A program made the position numbers and the translations under genes. Below are positions 1 through 10,233 of a stretch of 64,000 nucleotides of DNA, piece after piece. The DNA is from Cladocopium goreaui (Eukaryota; Sar; Dinophyceae; Suessiales; Symbiodiniaceae): contig CAMXCT020000376.1 in the NCBI GenBank assembly GCA_947184155.2, positions 124,001 to 188,000 of the forward strand, in the 5' to 3' direction. Positions within the stretch are counted from its first letter, which is position 1, and the number at the start of each line of letters is the position of its first letter. The notes below the pieces were generated by a model. That model was given only the letters and a program-made list of their open reading frames with translations. It was not told the DNA's origin and made no database searches.

Positions 1-1
1 G

Positions 2-457
2 ATGGAAATGGAACCAGCTGTGGAGAAGGACAACATGGAGAAAGCCACATCGATGGAAATGGAATCAGCCGTGGAGAAGGACATGGAGACAGCCACATCG
101 ATGGAAATGGAAACAGTTGTGGAGAAGGAACTGGAGACGGCCACGGAGAGTGAGGAGAACATTGACCAGGCGACGGGCCTCAGAGCGAAGTCAGCTGCTG
201 CCCAGGCACCAGTCTCGCTGCGAAGATTTCAGCGTGGTGTCGGGGAATCGGATGCAGCTGGCTTCTTCATCCCGATCAACTACGGGATCAATTGGCAGGC
301 GGTGAGGGAGTCTCGGTTAACCAGAGCTGGATCTGGGACGATGGATACACCGACTCCAAACCATGACGATCCATCACCGCTGGAGTCATCAGACTGGAGG
401 CCAAGTGGATATGTGCCGACTCGGGCACCTCTGTCCGATACGTCGCCTGCGAAGTAG
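2..457 (+). CDS. 5'-partial acidic repeat exon(s) of a dinoflagellate-type gene
   Basis: An open reading frame enters from the left edge of the window. It starts with three imperfect copies of a roughly 16-residue acidic motif (MEMEPAVEKD, MEMESAVEKD, MEMETVVEKE, each followed by a short Thr/Ala/Glu stretch) and then becomes less repetitive. Near the 3' end a second frame reads DSGTSVRYVACEVG, which resembles the start of the dinoflagellate multigene family encoded downstream, so a frame change or a splice may fall within this interval. GTAGG at the end could be a donor. I do not recognise a function for the repeats. The span may contain more than one exon, and the boundaries are uncertain. 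Confidence 0.4.
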   Translation: MEMEPAVEKDNMEKATSMEMESAVEKDMETATSMEMETVVEKELETATESEENIDQATGLRAKSAAAQAPVSLRRFQRGVGESDAAGFFIPINYGINWQAVRESRLTRAGSGTMDTPTPNHDDPSPLESSDWRPSGYVPTRAPLSDTSPAK

Positions 458-608
458 GAAAAAAGAGATGTGCTGATTGGCCCCATGTCAAGCTGATTGG
501 AATTTGGATGTTGTTGTGACTTTGCAACTTGACACAGCCTTGCCTTGCATGTTGTGATGTCATTGAAATTAGTTTTGTTTCCATTGCGCTGAAAACCATG
601 CTTTGCAG

Positions 609-943
609 GACCAAGCCGATGCTGCTGAACCGCCATCTCCTGCGCTGCTGCAGTTTTGGTCGAAGTTCAAGGTGCCTGCAGCTGTGCCAGTGGCGACACC
701 ACCAAGGGCCAGGAGCACTGATGCTGTTGGAGTTGACACAGTGGCTTCGACATTGCCGGATGTGGAGTCGTACCATCCGGACAACCAACTAGGATTGGTA
801 TCGTCGCCAAGCCCGTCTCCTTCTCCTCTCATGGTGAGGTCCAGTGGCCCAGCACAGCAGAACCAGATCCTCCCTTGCATGGCCGAGCACCAGCAGAAGC
901 AGCTCCTTCCTTACCTCCTTCGACTCCTGTCCGAGGCAGTGAG
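609..943 (+). CDS. Pro/Ala/Ser-rich exon of the upstream gene
   Basis: The exon follows an acceptor (TTTGCAG) and ends at a good donor (GAG/GTGAGTGG). It is open for 111 codons in the phase that begins DQADAAEPPSPALLQFW and contains an SPSPSPSP run. Composition is low-complexity and GC-richer than the flanks, as expected for a dinoflagellate exon. No domain is recognised. It may continue into a short basic exon after the acceptor at 1140 (reading ARRRRAAKAM), but that junction is uncertain. Function unknown. Confidence 0.4.
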
Positions 944-1292
944 GTGAGTGGCACTCCCAGTGGTCCGGTTGCTCTAGCTTTGACAAGGGCGACCACAGTG
1001 GATCTTCTTTCTCCCAGTGCACCACCTGGTTCCGTAGCTTCGCAGAAACTGGAAGATGTGGATGCAGCAGTACAGAACTCAGTACTGGAACCACAATCAT
1101 TATGAAGGAAAACATCATTGTTCTGTTTTTTTTCTTTTAGGCAAGGCGTCGCCGTGCAGCGAAAGCCATGTTTCATCGCTCCATGCGCAGTTTCTAGTCT
1201 GCAGTCTGCAGCATTCAGCATTTTGTTTTGGTTTGGATATATCCTCAACTCCTCAACTGTTTGATCGCTGCTAAGGTCCCAATTGTCCCGAG

Positions 1293-2894
1293 GCAGTGAA
1301 GAAGAAGCTGAAGGAGGTGCAGGAGAGCAACTTGGTTTATGATGGTTTACACATACCGTTTTATATATATATATAATATATATATATATACACTGTCCTG
1401 AATATCAAGTTCCCTTTAAACAAACATGATTGTGTGACAACATCCCTGCATTGTGACCTAGGTGCCAAGGGAACCAACAGTTGGGAATGGGAGAAGCTCT
1501 ATGACCAGTTTACCGCATGCGGAGGGGATTGGTTGAAGTCTGAGTTGGTCTTGGAAGCAAAGGATTCCAAGGAGACTTCCAAGTTTGGCCGATGGAAGAC
1601 TATGTCCAAGTTGGTTACTCATCTCAAACCCAGAGGATCCATGTATGGAATATTTACCTACACCGACTCCTAAAGTAATTTAAAATAATCCCAATGTAGG
1701 TAAATATTCCATACATGGATCCTTAGGGAAATTTAAACAATTCAATTAATTAATTATGATGTGTACATGAGTATTATCACCCTTGATGTAAGGAACTTCT
1801 GGAGCGCTACAAAGACTCCGACTTGGTTGATGATCTCATCCAGCGCAAGACTGACCAGAAGATGTACCAAGCGGATGAAAATTTCCCGACCCGGGAGGTG
1901 GAACCTGTATGCATTTGTAGTTGTTGTCAACATTGGCATTTATATTCTTGTGACAAAACATTATCATGTTTAAACACACATTATCTCCATAAACATCCTG
2001 CCAGGATCTGCGAGTCTATTGGGTCTGGGCCACCTGTGAAGAAGAGGATGCCCAGCGCCATGTGGAGTCTGTGGGCATTACCTCGAGAGGAGCTGGAGTT
2101 GGCAAGGTTGCTGGGAATCTGGTGTCGGAGCCCCAGAACCACTGATCTGACGCCATCTCAATATCATTGCATATGTCATCTGCTCTATATATATATATAA
2201 TATGTTTTTTATTTATATCATGAATGCTCCACACATTCTGTTGCTGAGGGGTGCCATTCCGATGTGCCATGGTGGATCCAGTCCCCCTACTACCATGGCA
2301 GCAGCCAAGCCAAAGCCAAAGGCCAAAGTGAAAGCAGTCCCAAAGGCTAAGACAGCACAGCAAGAAGCAACCAAGGCAGATTTTTTTTGTTTCAATGTCA
2401 TGGTCATATTCAACCAAACAAATTGATGTATACATATCTGTAACCAAACCTTGTCAGGTCATGAAGGATGCCTCCACGGCTATTCTGGAATGCAAGAGCT
2501 GGAAGAGCAAATTGGAAGCTGCTGGCACGTAGGAGCCCCAATATATATTATAACATATATATATAAGGTGTTGTGTCGTCTAAAATTTAATGACATGAAT
2601 CCTTCTTAGTTGTGGCGATTCCCAATGCCAACCTTTATCATTCTAAGGCCTGTCAACATGTTGAAAGCCTTGGTGGATGATTGCAATACCTATTTGGATG
2701 ACCTGGAGAAGAACCGCATTAGCTTGGAAGCTGATGTTGCATCGGGGAAATCTGAGGATGAAATTCGTGATAAAACCCAGGCACTGTCAAAAAACCTGAT
2801 CGACTACCGAGCTGCTGCGAAGCATTGCAAAAAGCATTGCCAAAAGCCAAGCGTGCCAAAGGCCAAGGCTGCTGCAGCAGCAAATTCGACTTAG
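1293..2894 (+). CDS. Multi-exon N-terminal module of a Symbiodinium-type multicopy gene family
   Basis: Seven exons can be read in one direction: about 1293-1343 (AVKKKLKEVQESNLVYD), 1462 to about 1640 (NSWEWEKLYDQFTACGGDW), 1793-1897 (exactly 35 codons, ELLERYKDSDLVDDLIQRKT), 2005 to about 2138 (DLRVYWVWATCEEED), 2302-2375 (Lys/Ala/Pro-rich linker), 2458-2528 (VMKDASTAILECKSW) and 2648-2894, ending in TAG. The 2375 junction uses a GC donor. The WEKLYDQF...GGDW, VDDLIQRK and VYWVWATCEEE segments resemble, from memory, hypothetical proteins that recur in large numbers in Symbiodinium-type genomes; their function is not known to me. The last exon is Lys/Glu-rich and likely helical. A MITE lies at the end of the second exon and may have disturbed the copy. 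It could be the first half of one gene with the module that begins at 3481, or a separate gene. Confidence 0.55.
1635..1722. mobile_element. MITE-1 copy a (88 bp, perfect 28-bp inverted repeats)
   Basis: The element begins GGATCCATGTATGGAATATT and ends with the exact reverse complement of its first 28 bases, leaving about 32 bases of AT-rich centre. It lies immediately after coding sequence of the exon that ends near 1640. Its centre is the reverse complement of the centre of the copy at 6365-6452, so the two copies are inserted in opposite orientations. Confidence 0.85.
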
Positions 2895-3480
2895 TTGAGA
2901 AGGAGCTTGGGCGGGTGATTTTGGATAAAACTATTGTTTCGTCCAAGAAAAAAAACTGGTGCTGTTTGATGCTATCATGATGCCAAGCCATTGGGCTCCT
3001 CAATACAAATTTTGAATGTGAAACGGAGTAGTTCGAAGCTCATAGCATCTTTTGGCCGTACAAAGGATATCTGCAATGTATCCTGGGGGTATGGGCAGTG
3101 AGGCATGGAACAATGTGTGCAATTTGTACCATGAACTTGATCGAATCTCTATATATATAAATATCATATATATATATATATTATATTACGGTTCATACCC
3201 AACCAAAAATATTTGTCAATCAGTTGTGCCATGTTGGGGAACTGCCCACTTTTTTGAACCTCAAACTGTAGCCTTAGAACCCATCAAATCCGTTGGGCAT
3301 GGCTCTTGGGGCCTGATTCATGGCCAGATCGATCTCTGAGTTGAAGTGCTGGGTGAGAGAAAAAGTACACCAGTTGCCACTCATTGGTGCATGTGTCCTA
3401 CATTGCATTTATCATTTGGCATCCAGTGCTCATGTGTGCTTTGGATTTCTGATTACATGCAGTTTCTATTTGCTGCGCAG

Positions 3481-6400
3481 GTGCTACCAATGTGAATGAC
3501 ATTGATTGGACAACGAGGAAGAACACTGCTTTCGCGGATGACCTGCTCAAGACTTTGGGTAAAGGTGCAGAAAGTTGCCAGGGGATACAGGAGGCTGCAC
3601 GATGTGTGGTTGAAGAAAGTAATGGCAACTGCTCAGAACTCACAAAACGGTTTGCCAAGATAGGAACCTCTGGAAGGAATCCTCAAAACTGTGAGCGTGA
3701 TTTGTTTCGACTTATCAACTTGCCTGTTGAATCATGGCTTTGATATTGGGTTTCTTTGAATTATGTTTTGTTTTCCCCTATAATATGTGTGTGTCTACTA
3801 CAACAAAGAAACTTGATTTATCAATTTGGCCTAACATTGCCCAAGGATCCAGTTTTTGTCACCATCCCTGTGAAAGACAAGATCAAGAAGAATCGTGTCA
3901 GATATCTACGGTGTCCAGTCATCCTACCTCATGAGCTTCTGCATCATATGGCATCCACTGGTCAATTTCATGTTGATTCTCAAGAACTTCAAGAATTCTG
4001 GAGGCTTTGGTCTTTGCACAAGCCACATCACCCAGCTGCAGCTCAAGGCCTTCATTGGCCATTGGGATTGGGAGGTGATGATGCGAAGTACACCTTGGCT
4101 GGCAGCAAAGTTATCATTATCTGTATGAACCATATCCTGTTTGACCGCAAGTGTCGCCGTGAATCACACAGGGGAAAAACTCCCATTATGGCTGATAGTT
4201 GCCTGAATATGAACTGTTTATATATTTTTTTTTATTTGTTTTGGTGGAGCCAGTATTTCTTGAACCCACACTGAAGTATATATATTTAGTCAGCTTTGAT
4301 TCTCTATCTAAGGTGACATGGCCATCAACCGGAGACTACTTCTTGCTGCATTGAGATACGAAATTTCATTGGGCTGTCGATCGTTGGATCCGATCTATCG
4401 TGTCATAGCATGGTCACTCAATGACACTTGTATGAATAATGATTATAGTGCTTTGTATGTTTCAGTCTGGTATTTATGTATGTATATATATATATATTTT
4501 TAATTACATAATATTTGTTCAGTCATGTGGCCAAGGTAGCCTATGGAGGCGTGTTTCCTTTGATGGATTGGCGTGGGCATTTATTTTCTGGCAGCAGAGC
4601 ATCTTTGGCAGGGAAACACATACCTGGAGGGCCCTATACACTGACAGAAGTCAGGCTGGGCTTTGTGTGCACAATTTCAACTTAACATAATACGAATTAC
4701 ATATGTTTTTTGGCCTTTGACATGTCCCTGACCAGGGGTGATTGGAAGTGGCACAAGGAGGTATTCGACCTGCGGCATTTTTGGAAATTTGTACGTGGGA
4801 CATGTTTCAAATGCAAAGCAACGAAATGCTTTGGACCGTTTCAGTATCTTGGTTGCTTTAAGCTAGCTTGAACTTGAATCTTTGTGGATCCCCCAAAAAA
4901 AAACTCAAACTTTCATTCTCAGGTATGTCAAGCTGCAGAACTTCGAGAACACCCCAAGACTGACCACCAATGAGTTCTTCAACATGGCCCTGACTCTGGG
5001 TGCTGATTACATATATATAATATAATATAATATATATATATATATATGACACAATATATATATATATATAATTATATATGCATGAATGCTTGGTTGATCC
5101 TCTGACCTTCTAAGGAAGCAATATGTCAATCCACTCTGTATGACAGTTGGGTGGCAACCTACGATGATCAAATATTGCATGATGCATACTCTTCATCTCG
5201 GACTATGTCATTGGGTGAATGCTGGTGCTTTGCTGACTTTAATCCAGCACAATTTCTTTGGTAGCTCAACCGCAAGGAAAAAAACTAATATTAATATATA
5301 CTTTACTTTGAGTTATCCCCACCATGACATTTATATTATATGTTTTGTTACAAGCAAATCTTCTGTCATTTTATCTGGCATATCTCCTGGCATATCTCCT
5401 GGCACTCTATCTGGCATATCTTCTGACATTCTATCTAGCAAATCTTCTGGCATTCTATCTGGCAAACATTATGGCACTTTATCTGGCATACCTTCTGGCA
5501 CTTTATCTGGCATACCTACTGGCATTCTATCTGGCATTTTATCTATCTTCTGGCATTCTAGCTGGCATATCTTCTGGCATTCTATCTGACATATCTTCTG
5601 ACATTCTATCTGACATATCTTCTGGCATTCTATCTGGCCGTTGAGGTCCAGCGGTGCTCACTAAGCTCGGAGGGTCCCAGGTTGAGGTCCAGCTGAGCTC
5701 ACTGAGCTGGGCAGGTCCCTGGTTGAGGTCCAGCGGTGCTCACTGAGCTGGGCAGGTCCCAGGCTGAGGTCCAGGGGTGCACACTGAGCTCGGATGTTGG
5801 CAGAGAGCTTGGCGAAGAGCTTGGCAGAGGAGGACGAGGAGGAGGAAGAGGAGGAGGAGGAGGACGAGAACAACTGTGATAAAATCTAACAACCCTCACT
5901 TGGCATGAGGGAAAAAAAAATCCACATCAAACCTGAATCGATATGTTTCCTTCCAAACAGTTGGCATCCAAGGCACCCAGTCGATGACCGAGATCATGCA
6001 CCTATTGAATCGTCGATTCCTCGACTGGTGCCGGCTGCATTCAATAAACCCAGGGCAAACCTTCATTGGTACAGCACATTTGCATCAAGAGGACTGGGCA
6101 GAGCTTCGGCTCAAGGCCTATGCTAGCCGGGTGTTTACTGCCTTCATGGCTGTGTGCCTACAAGTTGTGCAGAGACAACATGGAAATGCTGACATGGATC
6201 TCAATCTGATCACAGTTGCTACTCAACAATTGTCCACGTGGATGCTCGATGTGGAAATCTATCCTTTGAATTTAACTGACGAGCAAAGTGAACATATATA
6301 TGCTACAGGGTTCCAGTCACTTGGTTTTGCACAAAAACATGTGTATATATATATATATCCCTAAGAATCCATGTATGGAATATTTACCTACATTGGGATT

Positions 6401-6971
6401 ATTTTAAATTACTTTAGGGGTCAATGTAGGTAAATATTCCATACATGGATCCTATGGGTATATATACATATATGTATTAATTAATATATTAAAGCATTAA
6501 ACTGCACCTTGATCTGTTTGATGTCATTTCAGGTTTCTGCAGACATATCGACTTCTTGCTCAACACCACGTGCAACTGAGCAGCCGTCGATACCCAATGA
6601 AGCCGAAAGTCCATGCAACCAGGCAGAAATTCGTCATGGCACCAATGATGATGTGAAATGAATATTCTTTGTTTTTGTGGCTAAGGCATTGTTGGAATCC
6701 TGCCATGAAGCCCGAATCTTCAAGGAAAATCCCAGAATCTTGCCTTTAGACATGAATCAATGGCATGTTGCAACATGTTGATTAAACTTGCTATTGCCTT
6801 GGCTTGCTTGATCTTCAATTGTTGTGCTCAGGAGCAACACATTGCTATGGCGATGAGGATTTCATGGGCCAATGTAAGCGGCTAGCACGGAAGGTGCATA
6901 AGAACACCTTGGAACTTCGCATGATCATGCGGTGGTTACTAAGAGTACGCCATCCTGATCTCGATGCTTAA
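3481..6971 (+). CDS. Multi-exon C-terminal module of the same multicopy family
   Basis: Exons read in order: 3481 to about 3729 (FAKIGTSGRNPQNCERDLF), 3846 to about 4170 (DPVFVTIPVKDKIKKNRVRY, LQEFWRLWSLHKPHHPAA), 4523-4654, 4736 to about 4830 (VRGDWKWHKEVFDLRHFW, CFKCKAT), 4923 to about 5001, 5115-5260 (MHTLHLGLCHWVNAGALLTL), 5961 to about 6315, 6533 to about 6648 and 6832-6971, which ends GDEDFMGQCKRLARKVHKN...RWLL and stops with TAA at 6969. An extra exon may lie near 4318-4430. The 4654 junction (GC donor) rejoins exactly to VRGDWK, a strong check. The family is known to me only as recurrent dinoflagellate hypothetical proteins. The H-x-LHLG motif, paired cysteines and late acidic/basic block recall CACTA/plavaka-type transposases, but that is inference. 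No internal stop was found in the exons read, so the copy may be intact. Confidence 0.6.
5340..5640 (+). repeat. Intronic TCTGGCATWTC-type short tandem repeat
   Basis: About 300 bases of imperfect head-to-tail TCTGGCATATCT / TCTGGCATTCTATC units lie in the intron between the exons ending at 5260 and starting at 5961. The open frames here (Leu/Ala/Tyr or Ser/Gly periodic peptides) are products of the repeat. Confidence 0.85.
5641..5800 (+). repeat. 41-bp tandem repeat (about 3.8 copies) followed by a purine tract
   Basis: Units start TTGAGGTCCAGCGGTGCTCA and are about 41 bases long, with few differences between copies. They are followed at about 5826-5870 by a GAGGAGGAC-rich purine tract. Both lie in the same intron as the preceding repeat. 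Confidence 0.8.
6365..6452. mobile_element. MITE-1 copy b (88 bp, inverted relative to copy a)
   Basis: It has the same length and terminal repeats as the copy at 1635-1722, with one base different at the left end (GAATCC for GGATCC). The central AT-rich block is the reverse complement of that of copy a. It lies in the intron before the 6533 exon. Confidence 0.85.
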
Positions 6972-7824
6972 GGGAAAAAGATTGGTGATCTGCCTGTGGA
7001 TTTACCCACAAGATGTAATAGAAATCTATCGGAAATTATCGGAAATTATCGGATTTTGAATGTACCCACTTTTTGAGGACATTGGCTCTAACATGTCGAA
7101 TGTACCCAAAAAACGGGGACGAAGCTGAATGTATGAAATATTTGCTATCATTGGAGCCTTTGGGTAGTATAGATATGAAATTATATCATGATATAATATG
7201 CATGTATACATGTATACATGTAAATAGAACACATATGTACAGACCTATTATCATAGTTGATAGCATTTTCTTCCTTTCAAAGCAACATTCTGTTTTTTTC
7301 CCGTTCCACTTCGCCAGTTCCCCCATGTGTTTCCCAGGTTTTCCCACGCAACGACACGGCAGGTGTCGTTTCAGAACCATTCCTTGCACTTTGCGCAGAG
7401 CGCCGTGGAGTTTGTCCGGCACCATGCGTTGCACAGCTTGGCGGAACGCGCTCTGATGTCACCCGGCGTGCTTGGCGAAGGAACGCGACGGCGTTTTGGT
7501 TCATGAATGGTGATGATATACGACACACCTATTATAGACCATATATATATATATATATATATACATCATCATGATATATATATATATATGCTATATATTT
7601 AGATATACATAATACATGTTGTGTAAGGGTTTGTAAGTTATAAAAGATAATTTTGGTTTAATTACCCTGACTTTGGTTGGATGACAACTGTCGGAAGACA
7701 GACATTTGGCATGTGTTTCTCATAGTTGCCATCCAACTGCAGTTTTGGTGAGCAACTGAGTGGCGATAGAATCCGATAGAACATAAATACGTGTGCTCAT
7801 TAAGTAGCCCTCCATTCCTCATAT
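6972..7824. other. Gene-poor spacer downstream of the multicopy gene
   Basis: No convincing exon is seen. The interval holds a short triplication of ATCGGAAATT near 7028, a GC-richer stretch at 7310-7500 that is open on both strands but has no recognisable motif, and TA dinucleotide runs at 7540-7600. Confidence 0.5.
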
Positions 7825-7914
7825 GCTCCATGTATGGAATATTTACCATTAATTTACCCTAAATACATGGCCCAGTTTTGTAGGGAAATATTCCAGCACC
7901 ATGGTTCGCATCAC
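7825..7914. mobile_element. MITE-1-related element, degenerate
   Basis: The left end GCTCCATGTATGGAATATTT matches MITE-1. The right end (GGGAAATATTCCAGCACCATGG) and the centre, which contains CCCAGTTTTGTAGG, match the related element at 25801-25882, so this looks like a mosaic or intermediate. Confidence 0.65.
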
Positions 7915-8512
7915 AACATATCCAACCAAATCTGAGATCTACTCAGTTGACTAATCTGAGTAGTTTCCCTTTGGATTCTCCTTGAAACACTGACGGATTC
8001 AACCGTGCTAGGAGCCATAAGGTTCCTATAATGTAGAAGTAGAGTTGTATGGCACCAATATATACGGTTCCTATTTTTTTTGGATGTTTATGGCACCAAT
8101 GTATCCATAACTCTACAATAGGGTTCCTATTTTTTTGTAGAGTTGTATCACCACATATTACCACGACCATAAAATCGGTGATTTCTTCTGGGAGATCGCT
8201 TACTTTTTTGTAACTTGCACCGTTTTCTGATCGCTTGTGACCTTGGACGTGCCGCAAGTGATTCCCCAACCATTTGAGTTCCATCCACAAACATATCATT
8301 TAAAATCATTTAAGATCATTTAACTCACTTTGTTGATGTTATGCATGTCTTGCTGTAACATCTAATATGTGATGAATTGATGATGTTTCTTTCCGGGACG
8401 CCTCTGAGACGTCGCGGTCAACTCATCCAGGGGCTTGGTCCAGAAAAATCCTATAATTTGACATAGCAATTGATCATCTGTATGGGATGAAATATCACAG
8501 TAAATCATGGGC

Positions 8513-8612
8513 CAAATCATTTTTCAGAATGGGCCATTCTGCATAGGTAGCTGCATCTTCATGGGATTTTATAGGTAAATCATCTTTCAGAATGGGCCAT
8601 TCATGGGCCATC
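8513..8612. repeat. Short direct repeat around TTTCAGAATGGGCCATTC
   Basis: The block AAATCATnTTTCAGAATGGGCCATTC occurs at about 8513 and again about 63 bases later at about 8576. GGGCCAT variants follow to 8620. No gene is seen here. Confidence 0.6.
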
Positions 8613-8805
8613 ATGGGCCGGTGGAAAACAGTCCAGTACCGGGTACCCCCTGCCATGTTTCCCAACGGTTCCAACGACTCGGTGACCACTGGTGACTGAG
8701 GATGATGTCGCCAGCTGATGGTGAGAATCTCATGAAGTCCCAGTCGATCAACTTTGAACGCTGGGGCCTTTGGATCAAAGCTCTGAATGCTGGGAACATG
8801 TGTCT

Positions 8806-8918
8806 TACCCTCTGGTAAACGTTTACGTAGCGATAGAAAATCACAATTATTAATGGGTAGTCATCAACTATTTCGACTGGCCATGTTCAATAGCTATGTA
8901 ACAAATTACCAGAGGGTA
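8806..8918. mobile_element. MITE-2 copy a (TACCCTCTGGTAA family)
   Basis: It starts TACCCTCTGGTAAAC and ends TTACCAGAGGGTA, a 13-bp perfect inverted repeat. The internal halves are also partly complementary around an AATGGGTA...TGGCCATGTTCAATAGC centre. Confidence 0.8.
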
Positions 8919-9249
8919 ACATGGTTTAAGCATCGGAAATGTTGACTGTTTACTAGCAATTCTGGGGAGATCATGGGTAATGTGGGATGATATTTTTTTA
9001 AAACAATGAGATATTGGTTAAATATTGGAGGGTTTCATGGGATTTCAACATAGAATATCTGGTATACCTATGTATAACTGGTATATAAAAAGAAACCACA
9101 ATTTAGTGGGGATTTCATGGGAATATCAGAACCAATTTGGTATATTAGTCACTTTTTTCGTGTGCCTCAAACCGTGGGTGAATACCCCAAGTCATGGCCG
9201 TAACATTAGCAGTGAATATATAATGATAAAGCATCAACGGTACTACCGG

Positions 9250-9368
9250 TAGCCTCTGGTAAACATACAAAAAACTATGGAACATCACCATTTTTTCATG
9301 GGAAAATTCATGAAAATTCACTATTTCTATGGTGATTTTCCATAGTTATGTTAAATTACCAGAGGGTA
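9250..9368. mobile_element. MITE-2 copy b
   Basis: TAGCCTCTGGTAAACATACA at the left pairs with TTACCAGAGGGTA at the right, with one mismatch. The internal ACTATGGAACATCACCAT and GGTGATTTTCCATAGT also pair, so nearly the whole element folds back. Confidence 0.85.
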
Positions 9369-10122
9369 CCCGTTTTTAGACAAAGCCACATTGCGAAGAA
9401 TCTTGGATGTCCAATATGTACATATATCATCATATATCCATACAGTCTATCAACGAAATGAGTATTGCTTAAGAGACACTCCAGCGTCAGTTTAAGACAA
9501 GAATGTATCAAGGACCACAGAGTTATATGATATTATAGCATCTTATAACTATATAGATAGTGAAAGAAAAAACAAAAAACATCAAACAACAATCACTAGT
9601 ATCACCCCATGTTTGTCATGGCCATTTATCTTGAACAGTCACTTAAAACGGACAAGATCTCGTGGAGCAGCCTGCCTCAGATGTTGGAATTCATTCAGCC
9701 AAATATTTGGTCCCTGATATTTCTACCCTCGTGTAATGATTAAACCTGCTTTAATGGGGCAAATCATCTATACATGGGCAATTTTTTAAATGAATGCTCC
9801 ATAGCTATGTGAAATTATATAGAGTGTATACCATTACATAATCCTGTTTGTTTGCATTGGTTTTTCTGGCTTCGCCTTGCAACCCTGTGGGTTCATTGAC
9901 TAGCTTGGCTGGCTCGGGAAGTTTATCGCTCTGAGGTCGCAAGGGTCTTCGTGACAAAATGAGACATTTCTTTTACTTGGTGAAGAGCAAGGACAGGAGC
10001 GGAGAGGCTGTCAAGCACTTCAGCTGTTTTTTCAGCTGACTTATTTGTGTTGTGATTTGTTGTTTATAGCCTGATAACGGAGTTTTTTTTTTGGTGCGTA
10101 TGTGGTGGGGGAGAGGTAGAAA
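9369..10122. other. AT-rich spacer without a convincing gene
   Basis: The interval is AT-rich. A short stretch at 9956-10020 is open from an ATG (reading MRHFFYLVKSKDRSGEAVKH) before a CAG, and could be a 5' exon, but I see no independent support. Confidence 0.4.
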
Positions 10123-10233
10123 ATGGGAAGCATGGAGGAATGGTGGGAAAACTATCCCCTTGATCGACCAGGATTAAACGGGATGAACATGTCCGACCTG
10201 GGATGTGCTTTAGCCAGGATTCTCTATCTTCAG
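10123..10233 (+). CDS. Putative first exon (MGSMEEWWENYPLD...)
   Basis: The frame opens with ATG in the context AAAATGG and reads 37 codons (MGSMEEWWENYPLDRPGLNG, then MNMSDLGCALARILYLQ) to CAG/GTTGGTG. It is acidic and Trp-rich, with no known domain. It is a possible initiating exon of the split gene. Confidence 0.35.

Noticed and set aside
5324-5644. Leu/Ala/Tyr repeat membrane protein
   Set aside because: Lies wholly in an intronic TCTGGCATATC repeat between exons of a recognised gene.
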